DNA from: Palleronia sp. THAF1
GTDB taxonomy: Bacteria > Pseudomonadota > Alphaproteobacteria > Rhodobacterales > Rhodobacteraceae
Direction: 5' to 3'
DNA: 64,000 bases
Assembly: GCF_009363795.1 (NCBI RefSeq)
Contig: NZ_CP045420.1
Location: forward strand, 1 to 64,000
Numbering within the stretch: position 1 is the first letter of the stretch; the number at the start of each line of letters is the position of its first letter. Both the position numbers and the translations under genes were made by a program. Below are positions 20,546 to 29,471 of the stretch, piece by piece. Below the pieces are notes generated by a model. That model saw only the letters and a list, made by a program, of their open reading frames with translations, ran no database searches and was not told the DNA's origin.

Positions 20546-21417
20546 GCACCTACGCGCCCATGCAGCAGTTCGCTGCGGCCTTCCGAGGGCAATCCGGGGG
20601 TGCGATCATGGGTGGTGTGATCTGTGCGATGGCGGCCTTTGCGGTTCTGGGCGTTGTGATCAGCAGTGTTGGGCTCGCGCCCGGCACTGATCCGGTGTCG
20701 ATCACGCTGATCCTGTGCAGCTATGCGCTTCCCGCAGTGGCGCTTCTATTCTGGGCGGGGCGCAAACAGGGGATCGAGCCGGGCGCTCTGTTCGGCCCGT
20801 CGCCGCAGGTCCGGATGGACGCGGCCATCGCGGCGCGACGGGTTCTGGCGAGCCTTGGCGCGATTTTCGCCCTGACGATCCTGGCCATCGGCCTGTCCGG
20901 AGCGATCGAGCCACCCGATGCCGCAGAGGCCGGGCGCATGCGCGACGCCGCGCCGTGGCTGGCCGCACTGCCCTTCGCGGCGGTCGCCGTTCTGCTTCAA
21001 TCTGGTAGCGAAGAGGTGTTGTTCCGCGGCTATCTGATGCCCGCCCTGCGCGCGCGATCCGCCAATCCGTGGGTCTGGTTGGCCGGTCCCGCCATCCTGT
21101 TCGGAATGGCCCATGTGCCCTACGCCGAGACGTGGCAGGACGGTGCGTTCCTGTTCATCGTGACGGGCCTGCTGGGCCTTGCGCTGGGCGATCTGACGGC
21201 GCGCACCGGATCCATCGGCGCGGCGGTCGGCCTGCATTGGGCGTGGAACGTCTGGCAATTCATTCTGTTCGCGGAAGAGGGCAGCCCGATGAGCGGCTAC
21301 GCCCTTTTCCTGCAACCCACCGCCCCAAGGGCGGACTTTGGCCCGTTGACCCTGCTGGCGGTCGCGCTGACGATCCTGATCCCGTGGCTGGCGATCCGGT
21401 TGGGGCTGCGCCGTTGA
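20542..21417 (+). CDS. CPBP family intramembrane protease (second of two)
   Basis: 291-residue paralogue of the preceding gene. It retains all three motif blocks: [23 protein letters not shown] and GAAVGLHWAWN. GTG start overlaps the stop of the first paralogue (GTGA), so the two are translationally coupled and may act as a pair. An ATG at 20560 is an alternative. The overall identity outside the motif blocks looks low, so the duplication is old. accD starts 55 bases downstream. Confidence 0.88.
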   Translation: MSTYAPMQQFAAAFRGQSGGAIMGGVICAMAAFAVLGVVISSVGLAPGTDPVSITLILCSYALPAVALLFWAGRKQGIEPGALFGPSPQVRMDAAIAARRVLASLGAIFALTILAIGLSGAIEPPDAAEAGRMRDAAPWLAALPFAAVAVLLQSGSEEVLFRGYLMPALRARSANPWVWLAGPAILFGMAHVPYAETWQDGAFLFIVTGLLGLALGDLTARTGSIGAAVGLHWAWNVWQFILFAEEGSPMSGYALFLQPTAPRADFGPLTLLAVALTILIPWLAIRLGLRR

Positions 21418-21472
21418 TTGCATTCCGGCGCCGTGCGACCTAACTCCCTGCGTGTACCAAGCGGGATCGCCC

Positions 21473-22411
21473 ATGAACTGGATCACCAATTACGTCCGCC
21501 CCAAGATCGGCTCGCTGTTCAATCGGCAGGAGACGCCGGATAACCTTTGGACCAAATGCGGCGAATGCGGCTCTATGCTGTTTCACCGCGAGTTGTCGGA
21601 AAATTTGCAGGTCTGCACCCATTGCGGCCACCATATGCAGATTAGTCCGCGCGACCGGTTCACGGCGCTGTTCGACGGTGGTGCGTTCTCGGAGATCGAG
21701 GTCGAAAAGCCGATCGCCGATCCGCTGCAGTTCCGCGATCAGAAGAAATACCCTGACCGTCTGCGCGCGGCGCAGCGCGCCACCTCGGAAAAAGAGGCGA
21801 TGCTGGTCGTCGAGGGTGATGTCGGCGGCGTGCCCATCGTGGCCACCGCGCAGGACTTTTCCTTCATGGGCGGGTCCATGGGGATGTATGTCGGCAACGC
21901 CATCCTTGCCGCCGCGACCCGCGCCGTAGAGACGAACCGCCCCTTGGTGCTGTTCTCCGCCGCCGGTGGCGCGCGCATGCAAGAGGGCATCCTGAGCCTT
22001 ATGCAGATGCCGCGTACGACCGTGGCGGTGGAAATGCTGCGAGAGGCCAACTTGCCCTACATCGTCGTGCTGACCCACCCCACGACCGGCGGCGTCACCG
22101 CGTCCTACGCGATGCTGGGCGACGTGCAGATTGCCGAACCCAACGCGCTGATCTGCTTTGCCGGACCGCGCGTGATCGAACAGACGATCCGCGAAAAGCT
22201 GCCCGAAGGCTTCCAGCGGGCAGAGTATCTTCTGGACCACGGGATGCTCGACCGCGTGACCGACCGGCGCAAAATGCGTGACGAACTGACGGTGATCCTG
22301 CGGATGCTGCTGGGCATGGACGCACCCGTCGCCGCCGACCTGCCGCCACCGCCAGCGGTTTCGACCGAAGGCGCCGTCGCCACCCAGCCGCCCGCGACCG
22401 CTGAAAGCTGA
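21473..22411 (+). CDS. accD: Acetyl-CoA carboxylase carboxyltransferase subunit beta
   Basis: Zinc-ribbon subunit of the carboxyltransferase that makes malonyl-CoA for fatty-acid synthesis. 312 residues. The zinc ligands are Cys29, Cys32, Cys48 and Cys51 (CGEC...CTHC). The crotonase-like core has FMGGSMGMYVGNAI and FSAAGGARMQEG followed by MQMPRTTVAVEML. C-terminal ~30 residues are a Pro/Ala-rich tail. ATG 21473 gives the canonical MNWITNYVRPKI. Stop shares a base with the folC start (TGATG). Confidence 0.97.
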   Translation: MNWITNYVRPKIGSLFNRQETPDNLWTKCGECGSMLFHRELSENLQVCTHCGHHMQISPRDRFTALFDGGAFSEIEVEKPIADPLQFRDQKKYPDRLRAAQRATSEKEAMLVVEGDVGGVPIVATAQDFSFMGGSMGMYVGNAILAAATRAVETNRPLVLFSAAGGARMQEGILSLMQMPRTTVAVEMLREANLPYIVVLTHPTTGGVTASYAMLGDVQIAEPNALICFAGPRVIEQTIREKLPEGFQRAEYLLDHGMLDRVTDRRKMRDELTVILRMLLGMDAPVAADLPPPPAVSTEGAVATQPPATAES

Positions 22412-23688
22412 TGGCCGCGCCTGAACGGGGATCGGACGTCATCCTCGACCGCCTGATGGCGCTGCACCCGAAGATCATCGACCTGTCGTTGGATCGGATG
22501 CGGCGGCTGCTCGCTGCGTTGGACCATCCCGAAAAGCGCCTGTCGCCTGTGATCCATATCGCCGGGACGAACGGCAAGGGCTCGACGCAGGCCATGATTC
22601 GCGCGGGTCTAGAGGCCGATGGGAAGGCGGTTCACGCCTACACCTCGCCCCACCTTGCGCGCTTCCACGAACGCATTCGTGTGGCGGGAGAGCTGGTCAC
22701 CGAGGACGCCCTGTCCGGCCTTCTGGACCGTTGCGAAGCGGCGAACGGCGGTGAGGCGATCACCTTCTTCGAAGTCACGACCGCCGCCGCTTTATTGGCA
22801 TTCGCGGAAACGCCTGCTGATTACACGCTGTTGGAAGTGGGTCTCGGCGGTCGTCTCGACGCGACCAATGTGATCGACCCTGCGCTGTGCGTGATCACGC
22901 CGGTCTCCATCGACCATCAGCAATATCTGGGCGACACGCTGGCGCAGATCGCGGGGGAGAAGGCGGGCATCCTGAAGCGTGGTGTGCCCTGCATCGTCGG
23001 CCCGCAAGAGGACGACGCGCTGGACGTGATCGAGGCGCGCGCCGAACGGCTGGGTGCGCCGCTTCGCGCCTATGGCCAGCACTGGCACGTGTCCGAGGAA
23101 CGCGACCGGTTGGTCTATCAGGATGAACGCGGCCTTCTCGACCTGCCGCTGCCCATTCTGCCAGGCGCGCATCAGATCGCGAACGCGGGCGCGGCGCTGG
23201 CTGTGCTGCGGGAGTTGGGCGCCTCCGAAGAGGCTTGCGAAGCCGCCGTCACCCGCGCCGTCTGGCCCGCCAGGATGCAGCGGTTGATGCAGGGGCCGTT
23301 GGTGGATGCGGCCCCTGATGCGCAGATCATCTTGGACGGCGGCCACAATCCGGCGGCGGGCGTGGCCATTTCCGCGACGCTGGCACGGATGCCCAAACGG
23401 CCGACGCACCTGGTCTGCGGGATGCTGAACACGAAGGATGTGTCGGGCTATCTGCGCCCCTTGGCCGCCCATGCCGAAAGCCTGACGGCTGTTTCGATCC
23501 CCGGTGAGGCCAACACTCTGCCCGCAGAGACAACGGCTGACGCGGCGCGCGGTGTCGGAATGAAGGCACAAGTGGCCGAAGATGTGCTGGAGGCAGTGAA
23601 GGCCATCGCCCGCGATACGCCCAACGCGCGCATCCTGATTTGCGGTTCGCTGTACCTTGCCGGCCGCGTGCTGCGCGAAAACGGCTAG
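22411..23688 (+). CDS. folC: Bifunctional folylpolyglutamate synthase / dihydrofolate synthase
   Basis: Mur-ligase-family ATPase of 425 residues that adds glutamate to dihydropteroate and folates. P-loop GTNGKGST lies at residues 52-59, followed by [14 protein letters not shown] (folate side) and [14 protein letters not shown] and [15 protein letters not shown] (metal/ATP). The C-terminal ligase domain has [10 protein letters not shown] and GMLNTKD. TGATG coupling to accD is the common accD-folC arrangement. Its TAG stop forms CTAG with the TAG stop of convergent tsaD. Confidence 0.96.
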   Translation: MAAPERGSDVILDRLMALHPKIIDLSLDRMRRLLAALDHPEKRLSPVIHIAGTNGKGSTQAMIRAGLEADGKAVHAYTSPHLARFHERIRVAGELVTEDALSGLLDRCEAANGGEAITFFEVTTAAALLAFAETPADYTLLEVGLGGRLDATNVIDPALCVITPVSIDHQQYLGDTLAQIAGEKAGILKRGVPCIVGPQEDDALDVIEARAERLGAPLRAYGQHWHVSEERDRLVYQDERGLLDLPLPILPGAHQIANAGAALAVLRELGASEEACEAAVTRAVWPARMQRLMQGPLVDAAPDAQIILDGGHNPAAGVAISATLARMPKRPTHLVCGMLNTKDVSGYLRPLAAHAESLTAVSIPGEANTLPAETTADAARGVGMKAQVAEDVLEAVKAIARDTPNARILICGSLYLAGRVLRENG

Positions 23689-24737
23689 GCCTTCGCGCCG
23701 CGCTTGCCCGATCCCAGCATCGGTGCCGCGTCCTCGTCCAGCGGCCATCGGGGGCGAGCAGGAAGGTCCATGCCATCTCGGCGGCCCAAGGCGAACAACT
23801 CCGACCCCACCCAGGCGATCATCGCGGCGTTGTCGGTGCACAGGGCCAATGGCGGGGCGAGGAAGGGGATCGGCGTGACCTGTTCCAGCGCCGTGCGAAC
23901 AGCGCCGTTCGCCGCAACGCCGCCCGCGACCGCGAAAGCCGTTGCATCGGGGCACAGAAGCAGCGCGCGGCGCGCCTTCTCGGCCAGAACATCGGCGACC
24001 GCTGCTTGGAACCCCGCGCAGATGTCGGCACGAACGGATGAGGGTAGGGCGCCATTGACCAACGCCCCGTCCCGCGCGCGCAGAACGGCGGTCTTCAGGC
24101 CAGAGAACGACAGATCGCAGCCGTCGCGGTCCAGCAGGGGGCGCGGGAAGCGAAAGGCTGTTGGATCGCCGTCGCGCGCGGCCGCTTCGACCGCGGGGCC
24201 GCCGGGCTGGGGCAAGCCCAGCAGCTTTGCAACCTTGTCGAAGGCCTCTCCCGGTGCATCGTCGATGGTTCCGCCGAGCCGCGTGAAGCGTTCTGCGCTG
24301 TCGACGCGCAGGAATTGGCAGTGCCCGCCGGAGACCAGAAGCATCAGGTAGGGATAGGCGACGTTATCGGTCAGGCGCGGTGTCAGCGCGTGGCCTGCAA
24401 GGTGATTCACCCCGATCAGCGGCAGTCCCGTCGCGGCGGCAATGCCCTTGGCGCACATGACGCCCGACATCACGCCACCGATCAGCCCCGGTCCGGCCGT
24501 CACCGCCACGGCATCCAGATCGTGCAGTCCGACACCCGCCTGCGCCAGTGCAGACTCCACGCACAGGTCCAGCTTTTCCACATGCGCCCGCGCCGCGATC
24601 TCTGGCACGACACCGCCGAAATCGGCGTGCAGGTCGGTTTGCGAAGATACGACGGTCGACAGGATATCCCGACCGCGCAGGACGGCAGCGGCGGTATCGT
24701 CGCAACTGGATTCGATGCCTAGGATCAAAGGGGTCAT
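23685..24737 (-). CDS. tsaD: tRNA N6-adenosine threonylcarbamoyltransferase TsaD
   Basis: Transfers the threonylcarbamoyl group to A37 of ANN-decoding tRNAs (t6A). 350 residues of the ASKHA fold. It begins [16 protein letters not shown]; the metal-binding histidines are His112 and His116 in NHLAGHAL; the ATP contact LLVSGGHC and the C-terminal [10 protein letters not shown] are present. Divergent from hemD across 67 bases, an arrangement common in alphaproteobacteria. Its product acts on tRNAs such as the tRNA-Thr encoded 3.5 kb away. Confidence 0.97.
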   Translation of the reverse strand: MTPLILGIESSCDDTAAAVLRGRDILSTVVSSQTDLHADFGGVVPEIAARAHVEKLDLCVESALAQAGVGLHDLDAVAVTAGPGLIGGVMSGVMCAKGIAAATGLPLIGVNHLAGHALTPRLTDNVAYPYLMLLVSGGHCQFLRVDSAERFTRLGGTIDDAPGEAFDKVAKLLGLPQPGGPAVEAAARDGDPTAFRFPRPLLDRDGCDLSFSGLKTAVLRARDGALVNGALPSSVRADICAGFQAAVADVLAEKARRALLLCPDATAFAVAGGVAANGAVRTALEQVTPIPFLAPPLALCTDNAAMIAWVGSELFALGRRDGMDLPARPRWPLDEDAAPMLGSGKRGAKA

Positions 24738-24804
24738 GGGGCAGCCGTTCGGAAGGGTCGGATGGGCCTATCACTCGGGCCCTCGTCCGTCCATAAAGCT
24801 TGCC

Positions 24805-25497
24805 ATGATCGTGTTGACCCGCCCTCTTCCTGCCGCGCAGCGATTCGCGCGGATGTTGCGTCGGGCGGGTGCGACGGACCCGATCCTGTTTTCGCCCATC
24901 ATTCGGATCGAATTGACCGGACAGGGCGCGCTGCCCGCTGGCACGCTGGTGTTCACCTCGGAAAATGGCGTCCACGCGGCGGCTGCGATGGGCGCTTTGG
25001 TGGGGCGGGACGTGATCGCCGTCGGCCCGCGCACCGCCGCTTCCGCCCGCGCGCAGGGGGCGCGGGTTACGGTTGGAAGCGGTGACGTGCAAACGCTGGC
25101 CGAAATGCTGATCGCCCAAGCAGGCGGGCCTTTCGTCCACCTGCACGGCGCGCATGTTACCGGCGATCTCGTCGGAAATCTGCGGGCCGCAGGACTTCAG
25201 GCCGCCGCCCGTGTGATCTACAACCAAACGCCGCATGCGCTGACAGAAGCTGCCCGCAACGCGCTTAAGTCCGACCGTCCCAGCGTCTTGCCGTTGTTCT
25301 CGGCAAAGTCCGCTGAATGGGTTGCGCAGGACCTTGCAGAGCAGCCTTCGAAAACGCTCATGGTTGCGCTGAGCGCGCAGGTGCGGGAAAGCTGGCCATG
25401 GTCAGGTGCGGCACTAGTTGCTGAAAGAACCGAAATCGGCGGTATGTGCGCTGCCGTGATGCAGGCCGTCAGCGGCCGAACGGGTGAAGGGGAATGA
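24805..25497 (+). CDS. hemD: Uroporphyrinogen-III synthase
   Basis: 230-residue enzyme that cyclises hydroxymethylbilane to uroporphyrinogen III in tetrapyrrole synthesis. The family is poorly conserved. The call rests on the N-terminal LTRPLPAAQRFARMLRRAG, the FTSENGVHAAAA segment, the inter-domain HLHGAHVTGDLVGNLRAAG, and the context: it precedes mitofilin-like and HemY-like genes as in other alphaproteobacterial hem loci. hemC, often adjacent, is not in this window. The ATG at 24805 is the best start; the 3' end carries the AAGGGGA ribosome-binding site for the next gene. Confidence 0.85.
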   Translation: MIVLTRPLPAAQRFARMLRRAGATDPILFSPIIRIELTGQGALPAGTLVFTSENGVHAAAAMGALVGRDVIAVGPRTAASARAQGARVTVGSGDVQTLAEMLIAQAGGPFVHLHGAHVTGDLVGNLRAAGLQAAARVIYNQTPHALTEAARNALKSDRPSVLPLFSAKSAEWVAQDLAEQPSKTLMVALSAQVRESWPWSGAALVAERTEIGGMCAAVMQAVSGRTGEGE

Positions 25498-25501
25498 TAT
25501 C

Positions 25502-26599
25502 GTGAGCGAGACCGAGACCACCGAAACGTCGCAGGATACGCCCAGCCAGGCGTCCGAACCGACGGCTACGAAGTCTTCTGGCGGCGGAGGGTCCGTTCTG
25601 GCCGTCTTGCTCGGCGGCGTTCTGGCGGGCGGGATCGGCTATCTTGCCGCCTATTATACAGAGTTCGGCCTGTTCCAAACCGGCGACGCCGACGGATCGG
25701 ACGAGATCTCGACCCTGATCGAAGAGCAGATCGCGCGTCTGAACGATGTCGAATCGCGTCTGGAAGGTGTCGGCGACACCAGCGCCGTCGATGCCGTGCA
25801 GTCCGAAGTGCAAAGCGTGAATGAACAACTTGGTGGTCTTGCGTCGCGCCTTGAGGGGATCGAAGGCGCATCCGGTCCCGATCTAACGCCGCTGGATGAG
25901 CGGCTTTCTTCGCTGGAAGAGCAGATCGGTCAACTCAGCCAGCAGATCGGCAACCCCGAAGCGACCGAGACGGACGCGACTCAATCGCAGCAGCTGGCAG
26001 ACCTGACTTCGGAGCTTGATGCGCTGAGCGCCCGGATCGAGGAGCAGTCCGCCACTCTGGAAGAGCAGACCGCCGCCATCGAAGAGGCGCGCACCGCCGC
26101 GCAAAGCGAAGCGAACCGCATCGCCGCCCAAAGTGCCATCGCAGGCATTCGAACGGCCATCGAAAGCGGCGAAAGCTACGCTGACTCGATCGGCGCGCTG
26201 GAGTCCTCTTCCGACATGACCGCGCCCGAAGCGCTGTCTGCGTCGGCTGCTGATGGCGTTGCGACGCTGGCGTCGCTGCAGGATAGCTTCCCCGCTGCAT
26301 CCCGCGATGCACTCTCCGCATCGGTGGCTGAAACCGCCGGTGACAGCCCGGTGGATCGCTTTGGCGCCTTTTTGCGCGCGCAGACCAACGCCCGTTCTTT
26401 GGGCGAGCGCGAGGGCGACGATCCCGACGCGATCCTGTCCCGCGCCGAAGCGCGCCTGTCCGAAGGCGACCTGCAGGCAACACTGACCGAACTGCAGGCT
26501 CTGCCCGAAGAGGGCCGCGCCGCCATGTCGGACTGGATCGAGCGTGCGCAGACACGTGAAGCCGCCAAGTCCGCCCTGTCCGAACTTTCCGCATCCTGA
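25502..26599 (+). CDS. Mic60/mitofilin-like inner-membrane protein (alphaproteobacterial COG4223 type)
   Basis: 365-residue protein: a short acidic cytoplasmic tail, one membrane segment at about 31-52 (VLAVLLGGVLAGGIGYLAA), then a long periplasmic coiled coil (about 69-220, rich in Glu/Gln/Leu heptads) and a C-terminal helical domain (about 270-365) that would correspond to the mitofilin domain. Family knowledge: the alphaproteobacterial homologues of mitochondrial Mic60 lie within hem operons and shape intracytoplasmic membranes. Start is a GTG at 25502 supported by AAGGGGA eight bases upstream; the preceding hemD stop overlaps this ribosome-binding region. Confidence 0.82.
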   Translation: MSETETTETSQDTPSQASEPTATKSSGGGGSVLAVLLGGVLAGGIGYLAAYYTEFGLFQTGDADGSDEISTLIEEQIARLNDVESRLEGVGDTSAVDAVQSEVQSVNEQLGGLASRLEGIEGASGPDLTPLDERLSSLEEQIGQLSQQIGNPEATETDATQSQQLADLTSELDALSARIEEQSATLEEQTAAIEEARTAAQSEANRIAAQSAIAGIRTAIESGESYADSIGALESSSDMTAPEALSASAADGVATLASLQDSFPAASRDALSASVAETAGDSPVDRFGAFLRAQTNARSLGEREGDDPDAILSRAEARLSEGDLQATLTELQALPEEGRAAMSDWIERAQTREAAKSALSELSAS

Positions 26600-26616
26600 A
26601 TATCCGAGGACACTCC

Positions 26617-28233
26617 ATGCTCTGGTCTCTCATCAAGGTCGTCGTCTTCTTTGCCATCATCGGTCTTCTGGCCGTAGGTGCGGGACAGCTGCTGAACGCC
26701 GACGGCTCGATCCGTATTGCTGTGGCAAATACCGAAGTCACGCTTGGGCCGCTTCAGGCCGCCATTGCAGCGATCCTTTTGATCGTTGCGGTCTGGATCA
26801 CGCTGAAGGTTTTGGCGCTGATCTGGGCTCTGATTCGCTTCCTCAATGGGGATGAGACGGCCGTATCGCGCTATTTCTCACGCAACCGCGAGAAAAAGGG
26901 CCTGAACGCCTTGGCCGAAGCAATGCTGGCGCTGGCCGCGGGTGAGGGCAAGGAAGCGCAAGCCAAGGCAGAGCGTGCTGAAAAGTACCTCGACCGTCCC
27001 GATCTGACGAATCTGCTGATCGCGCAGGGTGCCGAGATGACGGGTGACACGTCGAAGGCCGAGGGCGTCTACAAGCGTCTTGTGCAGGACGACCGAACCA
27101 AGTTCGTCGGCGTGCGTGGCTTGATGAAGCAGCAATTACAGGCAGGCAATTCCGAGACAGCGCTGGCGCTGGCGGAGAAAGCGTTCGAACTGAAGCCCAA
27201 GCACGAAGAGACGCAGGACACCTTGCTGAAACTCCAGGCCGCCAAGCACGACTGGGCGGGTGCACGTCAGACCTTGGGCGCCAAGCTGAAGTACGGCACC
27301 CTGCCGCGCGATGTGCACAAGCGCCGCGATGCTGTGCTGGCGCTGTCAGAGGCAAAGGATGTCGTTGCCGAAGATTCCTCGATCGATGTGCGCGAGAAAG
27401 CGATCGAGGCGAACCGCAAGTCGCCGGACCTGATCCCGGCTGCCGTGATGGCCGCGCGCGGCTACATCCGCAACAACCAGGAACGCTACGCCACCCGCGT
27501 TTTGAAGAAAGCATGGGAAGCGCAGCCGCATCCAGACCTCGCCGCAGCATACGCCGACATCGCGCCGAACGAGACCCCTGCACAGCGCGTGCGCCGGTTC
27601 AGCACTTTGACGCGGCTCAAGCCCGATCACCCCGAAACCAAGATGCTTCTGGCCGAACTGCAGATCGCGAACGAAGATTTCCCCGCAGCACGTCGCGCGC
27701 TGGGCGATCTGGCAACGGCGCAGCCGACCGCGCGGGCGGTCACTATCATGGCCGCCATCGAGCGTGGCGAAGGTGCGGACGACGCAGTGGTACGCGGGTG
27801 GTTGACCCGTGCGCTGACCGTGTCGCGCGGCCCGCAATGGGTCTGCGACAACTGCCACACCGTGCATTCGGAATGGGGACCGATCTGCGGTAACTGCGGC
27901 GCGTTCGACACCCTGTCGTGGACGGAGCCGTCCGAGGGCACGGTCGCCATGCCCAAACAGACAGAGATGCTGCCGTTGATCGTCGGTCAGGTCGAAGACA
28001 AGCGCACCGAAGTCGAGGATGCAGAGCCGGTGGTTGTCGAGGAACCGAAGCCCGACCAGACGCCCGCCGCCGCACCGGTGAAGCACGAGGAACCCGCGCC
28101 CGATCCCGCCGAGGAAGGGGTGCAGACCCCGCCTGTCAGCGAGGACACGCATCAGGATGCCGTCAGCGTTCCCGAGGCGGAAGTGATTGTTCCGCAAGAT
28201 CAGCGAAAAGAGGCGAACTCCAAGGCAAAGTAG
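26617..28233 (+). CDS. hemY: HemY-like TPR membrane protein with C-terminal zinc ribbon
   Basis: 538-residue protein with two N-terminal membrane segments (about 3-25 and 43-70), the HemY N-terminal domain (TAVSRYFSRNREKKGLNAL), and a long series of TPR-like helices. A four-cysteine site WVCDNCHTVHSEW...ICGNCGAFDTLSW begins at Cys410. The final ~100 residues are acidic and Pro-rich (low complexity). Despite the name it is not the haem protoporphyrinogen oxidase; in this family it is a membrane-associated TPR scaffold of unknown biochemical role. ATG start 17 bases after the mitofilin-like stop; same operon. Confidence 0.88.
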   Translation: MLWSLIKVVVFFAIIGLLAVGAGQLLNADGSIRIAVANTEVTLGPLQAAIAAILLIVAVWITLKVLALIWALIRFLNGDETAVSRYFSRNREKKGLNALAEAMLALAAGEGKEAQAKAERAEKYLDRPDLTNLLIAQGAEMTGDTSKAEGVYKRLVQDDRTKFVGVRGLMKQQLQAGNSETALALAEKAFELKPKHEETQDTLLKLQAAKHDWAGARQTLGAKLKYGTLPRDVHKRRDAVLALSEAKDVVAEDSSIDVREKAIEANRKSPDLIPAAVMAARGYIRNNQERYATRVLKKAWEAQPHPDLAAAYADIAPNETPAQRVRRFSTLTRLKPDHPETKMLLAELQIANEDFPAARRALGDLATAQPTARAVTIMAAIERGEGADDAVVRGWLTRALTVSRGPQWVCDNCHTVHSEWGPICGNCGAFDTLSWTEPSEGTVAMPKQTEMLPLIVGQVEDKRTEVEDAEPVVVEEPKPDQTPAAAPVKHEEPAPDPAEEGVQTPPVSEDTHQDAVSVPEAEVIVPQDQRKEANSKAK

Positions 28234-28277
28234 CCCTTTCCCTCCGGAGCGGGCCTTGTTACAGACCGCGCCGGTAG

Positions 28278-28353
28278 GCCGCTGTAGCTCAGCTGGTAGA
28301 GCACGTCATTCGTAATGATGGGGTCGGGGGTTCGAGTCCCTTCAGCGGCACCA
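28278..28353 (+). tRNA. tRNA-Thr (anticodon CGT)
   Basis: Complete cloverleaf: acceptor GCCGCTG (28278-28284) pairs with CAGCGGC (28343-28349); D-stem GCTC/GAGC; anticodon stem CGTCA/TGATG around loop TTCGTAA with anticodon CGT at 28311-28313; T-loop TTCGAGT; discriminator A at 28350 and encoded CCA at 28351-28353. CGT reads the ACG threonine codon. No terminator-like T-run follows, and the next gene starts 24 bases on. Confidence 0.97.
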
Positions 28354-28377
28354 CTTATCACTCAAGGCCTTTGGGGG

Positions 28378-29076
28378 ATGAGTAACGGCATGGAAAGTAG
28401 GCTTCTGCGAAAAACTTTCGACTTGTCCGGTCTCTCGCCACTCACGTCCGGAACTCGCCGACAAGTCTACATGCTGGACGATGTGAGTCCGCCTTTGGTT
28501 CTTAAGGTCATTGATCTGGAATATGAGATCGCTCGGCTATCGCCCGCCAAACGCTTCATTCGGAAGTGGATGCCCCTGTCACATCATCGAATGATGATCC
28601 GGGAAGCGTCTCACCAAGGTCGGGTCGCGATTAAGGCTGGGCCGTGCGCGCCAAAGATTCCACTGCCCCAGTTCCGCGGGCTGGTTCAGACCAGTCGGGG
28701 GCCAGGAGCAGTCTGGGAGGCCCTTACGGCCGATAATGGAACCTTGGCGCCAACGCTGAGCGAAGAAATCACCCGGCTCGGCTCGGTCGAGACATTTCTT
28801 CCGCAGATCAATCGTCTTCTCGAACAGATACTGGCGTTCGGCATTCTTGTGCTCGATTTCCATCCGGGCAACGTTGTGGTGAGCGGCTGGGAGGATGGAC
28901 CGGAATTAGTCCTGATCGACGGTTTCGGTCGGCAACACCTTGTTCCCATCCGCGAAGTGTTTCCACGCCTGGGTCGGAAAAGGCTGTTTGCGCAGTGCGA
29001 AATCTTCGCACGCAAGACGGGGTGTAAATGGGATCCCGTGGCGCGAAAGTTCGTCGGCAAGGCTTCTTCTGGCTAA
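28378..29076 (+). CDS. YrbL-like (PhoP-regulated kinase-fold) protein
   Basis: 232-residue protein similar to the YrbL family, a protein-kinase-like fold. Visible are VYMLDDVSPPLVLKVIDLE (nucleotide-binding Lys in LVLKV), and ILVLDFHPGNVVV with a downstream VLIDGFG (Asp of a metal-binding DFG-like site). Catalytic substrate unknown. It is notably AT-richer than its surroundings: 94 G+C of 180 bases counted (52 %) near the start versus 38 of 60 (63 %) in argJ. It lies right after a tRNA 3' end. ATG 28378 or ATG 28390 are both possible starts. Its TAA overlaps the TAG of convergent mutT. Confidence 0.72.
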   Translation: MSNGMESRLLRKTFDLSGLSPLTSGTRRQVYMLDDVSPPLVLKVIDLEYEIARLSPAKRFIRKWMPLSHHRMMIREASHQGRVAIKAGPCAPKIPLPQFRGLVQTSRGPGAVWEALTADNGTLAPTLSEEITRLGSVETFLPQINRLLEQILAFGILVLDFHPGNVVVSGWEDGPELVLIDGFGRQHLVPIREVFPRLGRKRLFAQCEIFARKTGCKWDPVARKFVGKASSG

Positions 29077-29471
29077 AGCCAGTCGCGCAAAATCGGGATC
29101 AGGGGCAGATCGGCAGGCGGCATAGGATAATCGCGCATGTCGCGCGGGTGAACCCACTTCAGTGCTTGGCCTTCTTGCGGCTGGGGTGTGCCTTCCCATT
29201 TGCGACAGGCGAAAAGAGGCATAAGCAGGTGGAAGTCATCGTAGGCGTGGCTGGCGAAGGTCAGCGGGGCAAGGCAAGAGGCCCAGGTGTCGATTCCCAG
29301 CTCTTCCTGCAACTCGCGGATCAGAGCGTCTTCGGGGCGTTCATCGGGTTCGACCTTGCCGCCTGGAAACTCCCACAGGCCCGCCATCGACTTGCCTTCG
29401 GGGCGCTGCGCCAGAAGCACGCGACCATCGCGGTCGATCAGGGCGACGGCAGAAACGAGTACGATCTTCAC
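29073..29471 (-). CDS. mutT: MutT/Nudix family 8-oxo-dGTP diphosphatase
   Basis: 132-residue Nudix hydrolase that removes oxidised dGTP from the nucleotide pool. The Nudix box is intact across GGKVEPDERPEDALIRELQ and EELGI (GX5EX7REXXEEXG). The N-terminus VKIVLVSAVALIDRDGRVLLAQR is typical MutT. I set the start at the GTG overlapping the argJ stop (GTGA), which implies coupling; the longer upstream frame would lie inside argJ. Third gene of the parvulin-argJ-mutT unit. Confidence 0.93.
   Translation of the reverse strand: MKIVLVSAVALIDRDGRVLLAQRPEGKSMAGLWEFPGGKVEPDERPEDALIRELQEELGIDTWASCLAPLTFASHAYDDFHLLMPLFACRKWEGTPQPQEGQALKWVHPRDMRDYPMPPADLPLIPILRDWL

Noticed and set aside
28354-28420. Direct repeat of the tRNA-Thr 3' end as an attachment site flanking the YrbL-like gene.
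   Set aside because: I could not find a copy of the T-arm/acceptor end near the mutT junction, and no integrase gene is present.
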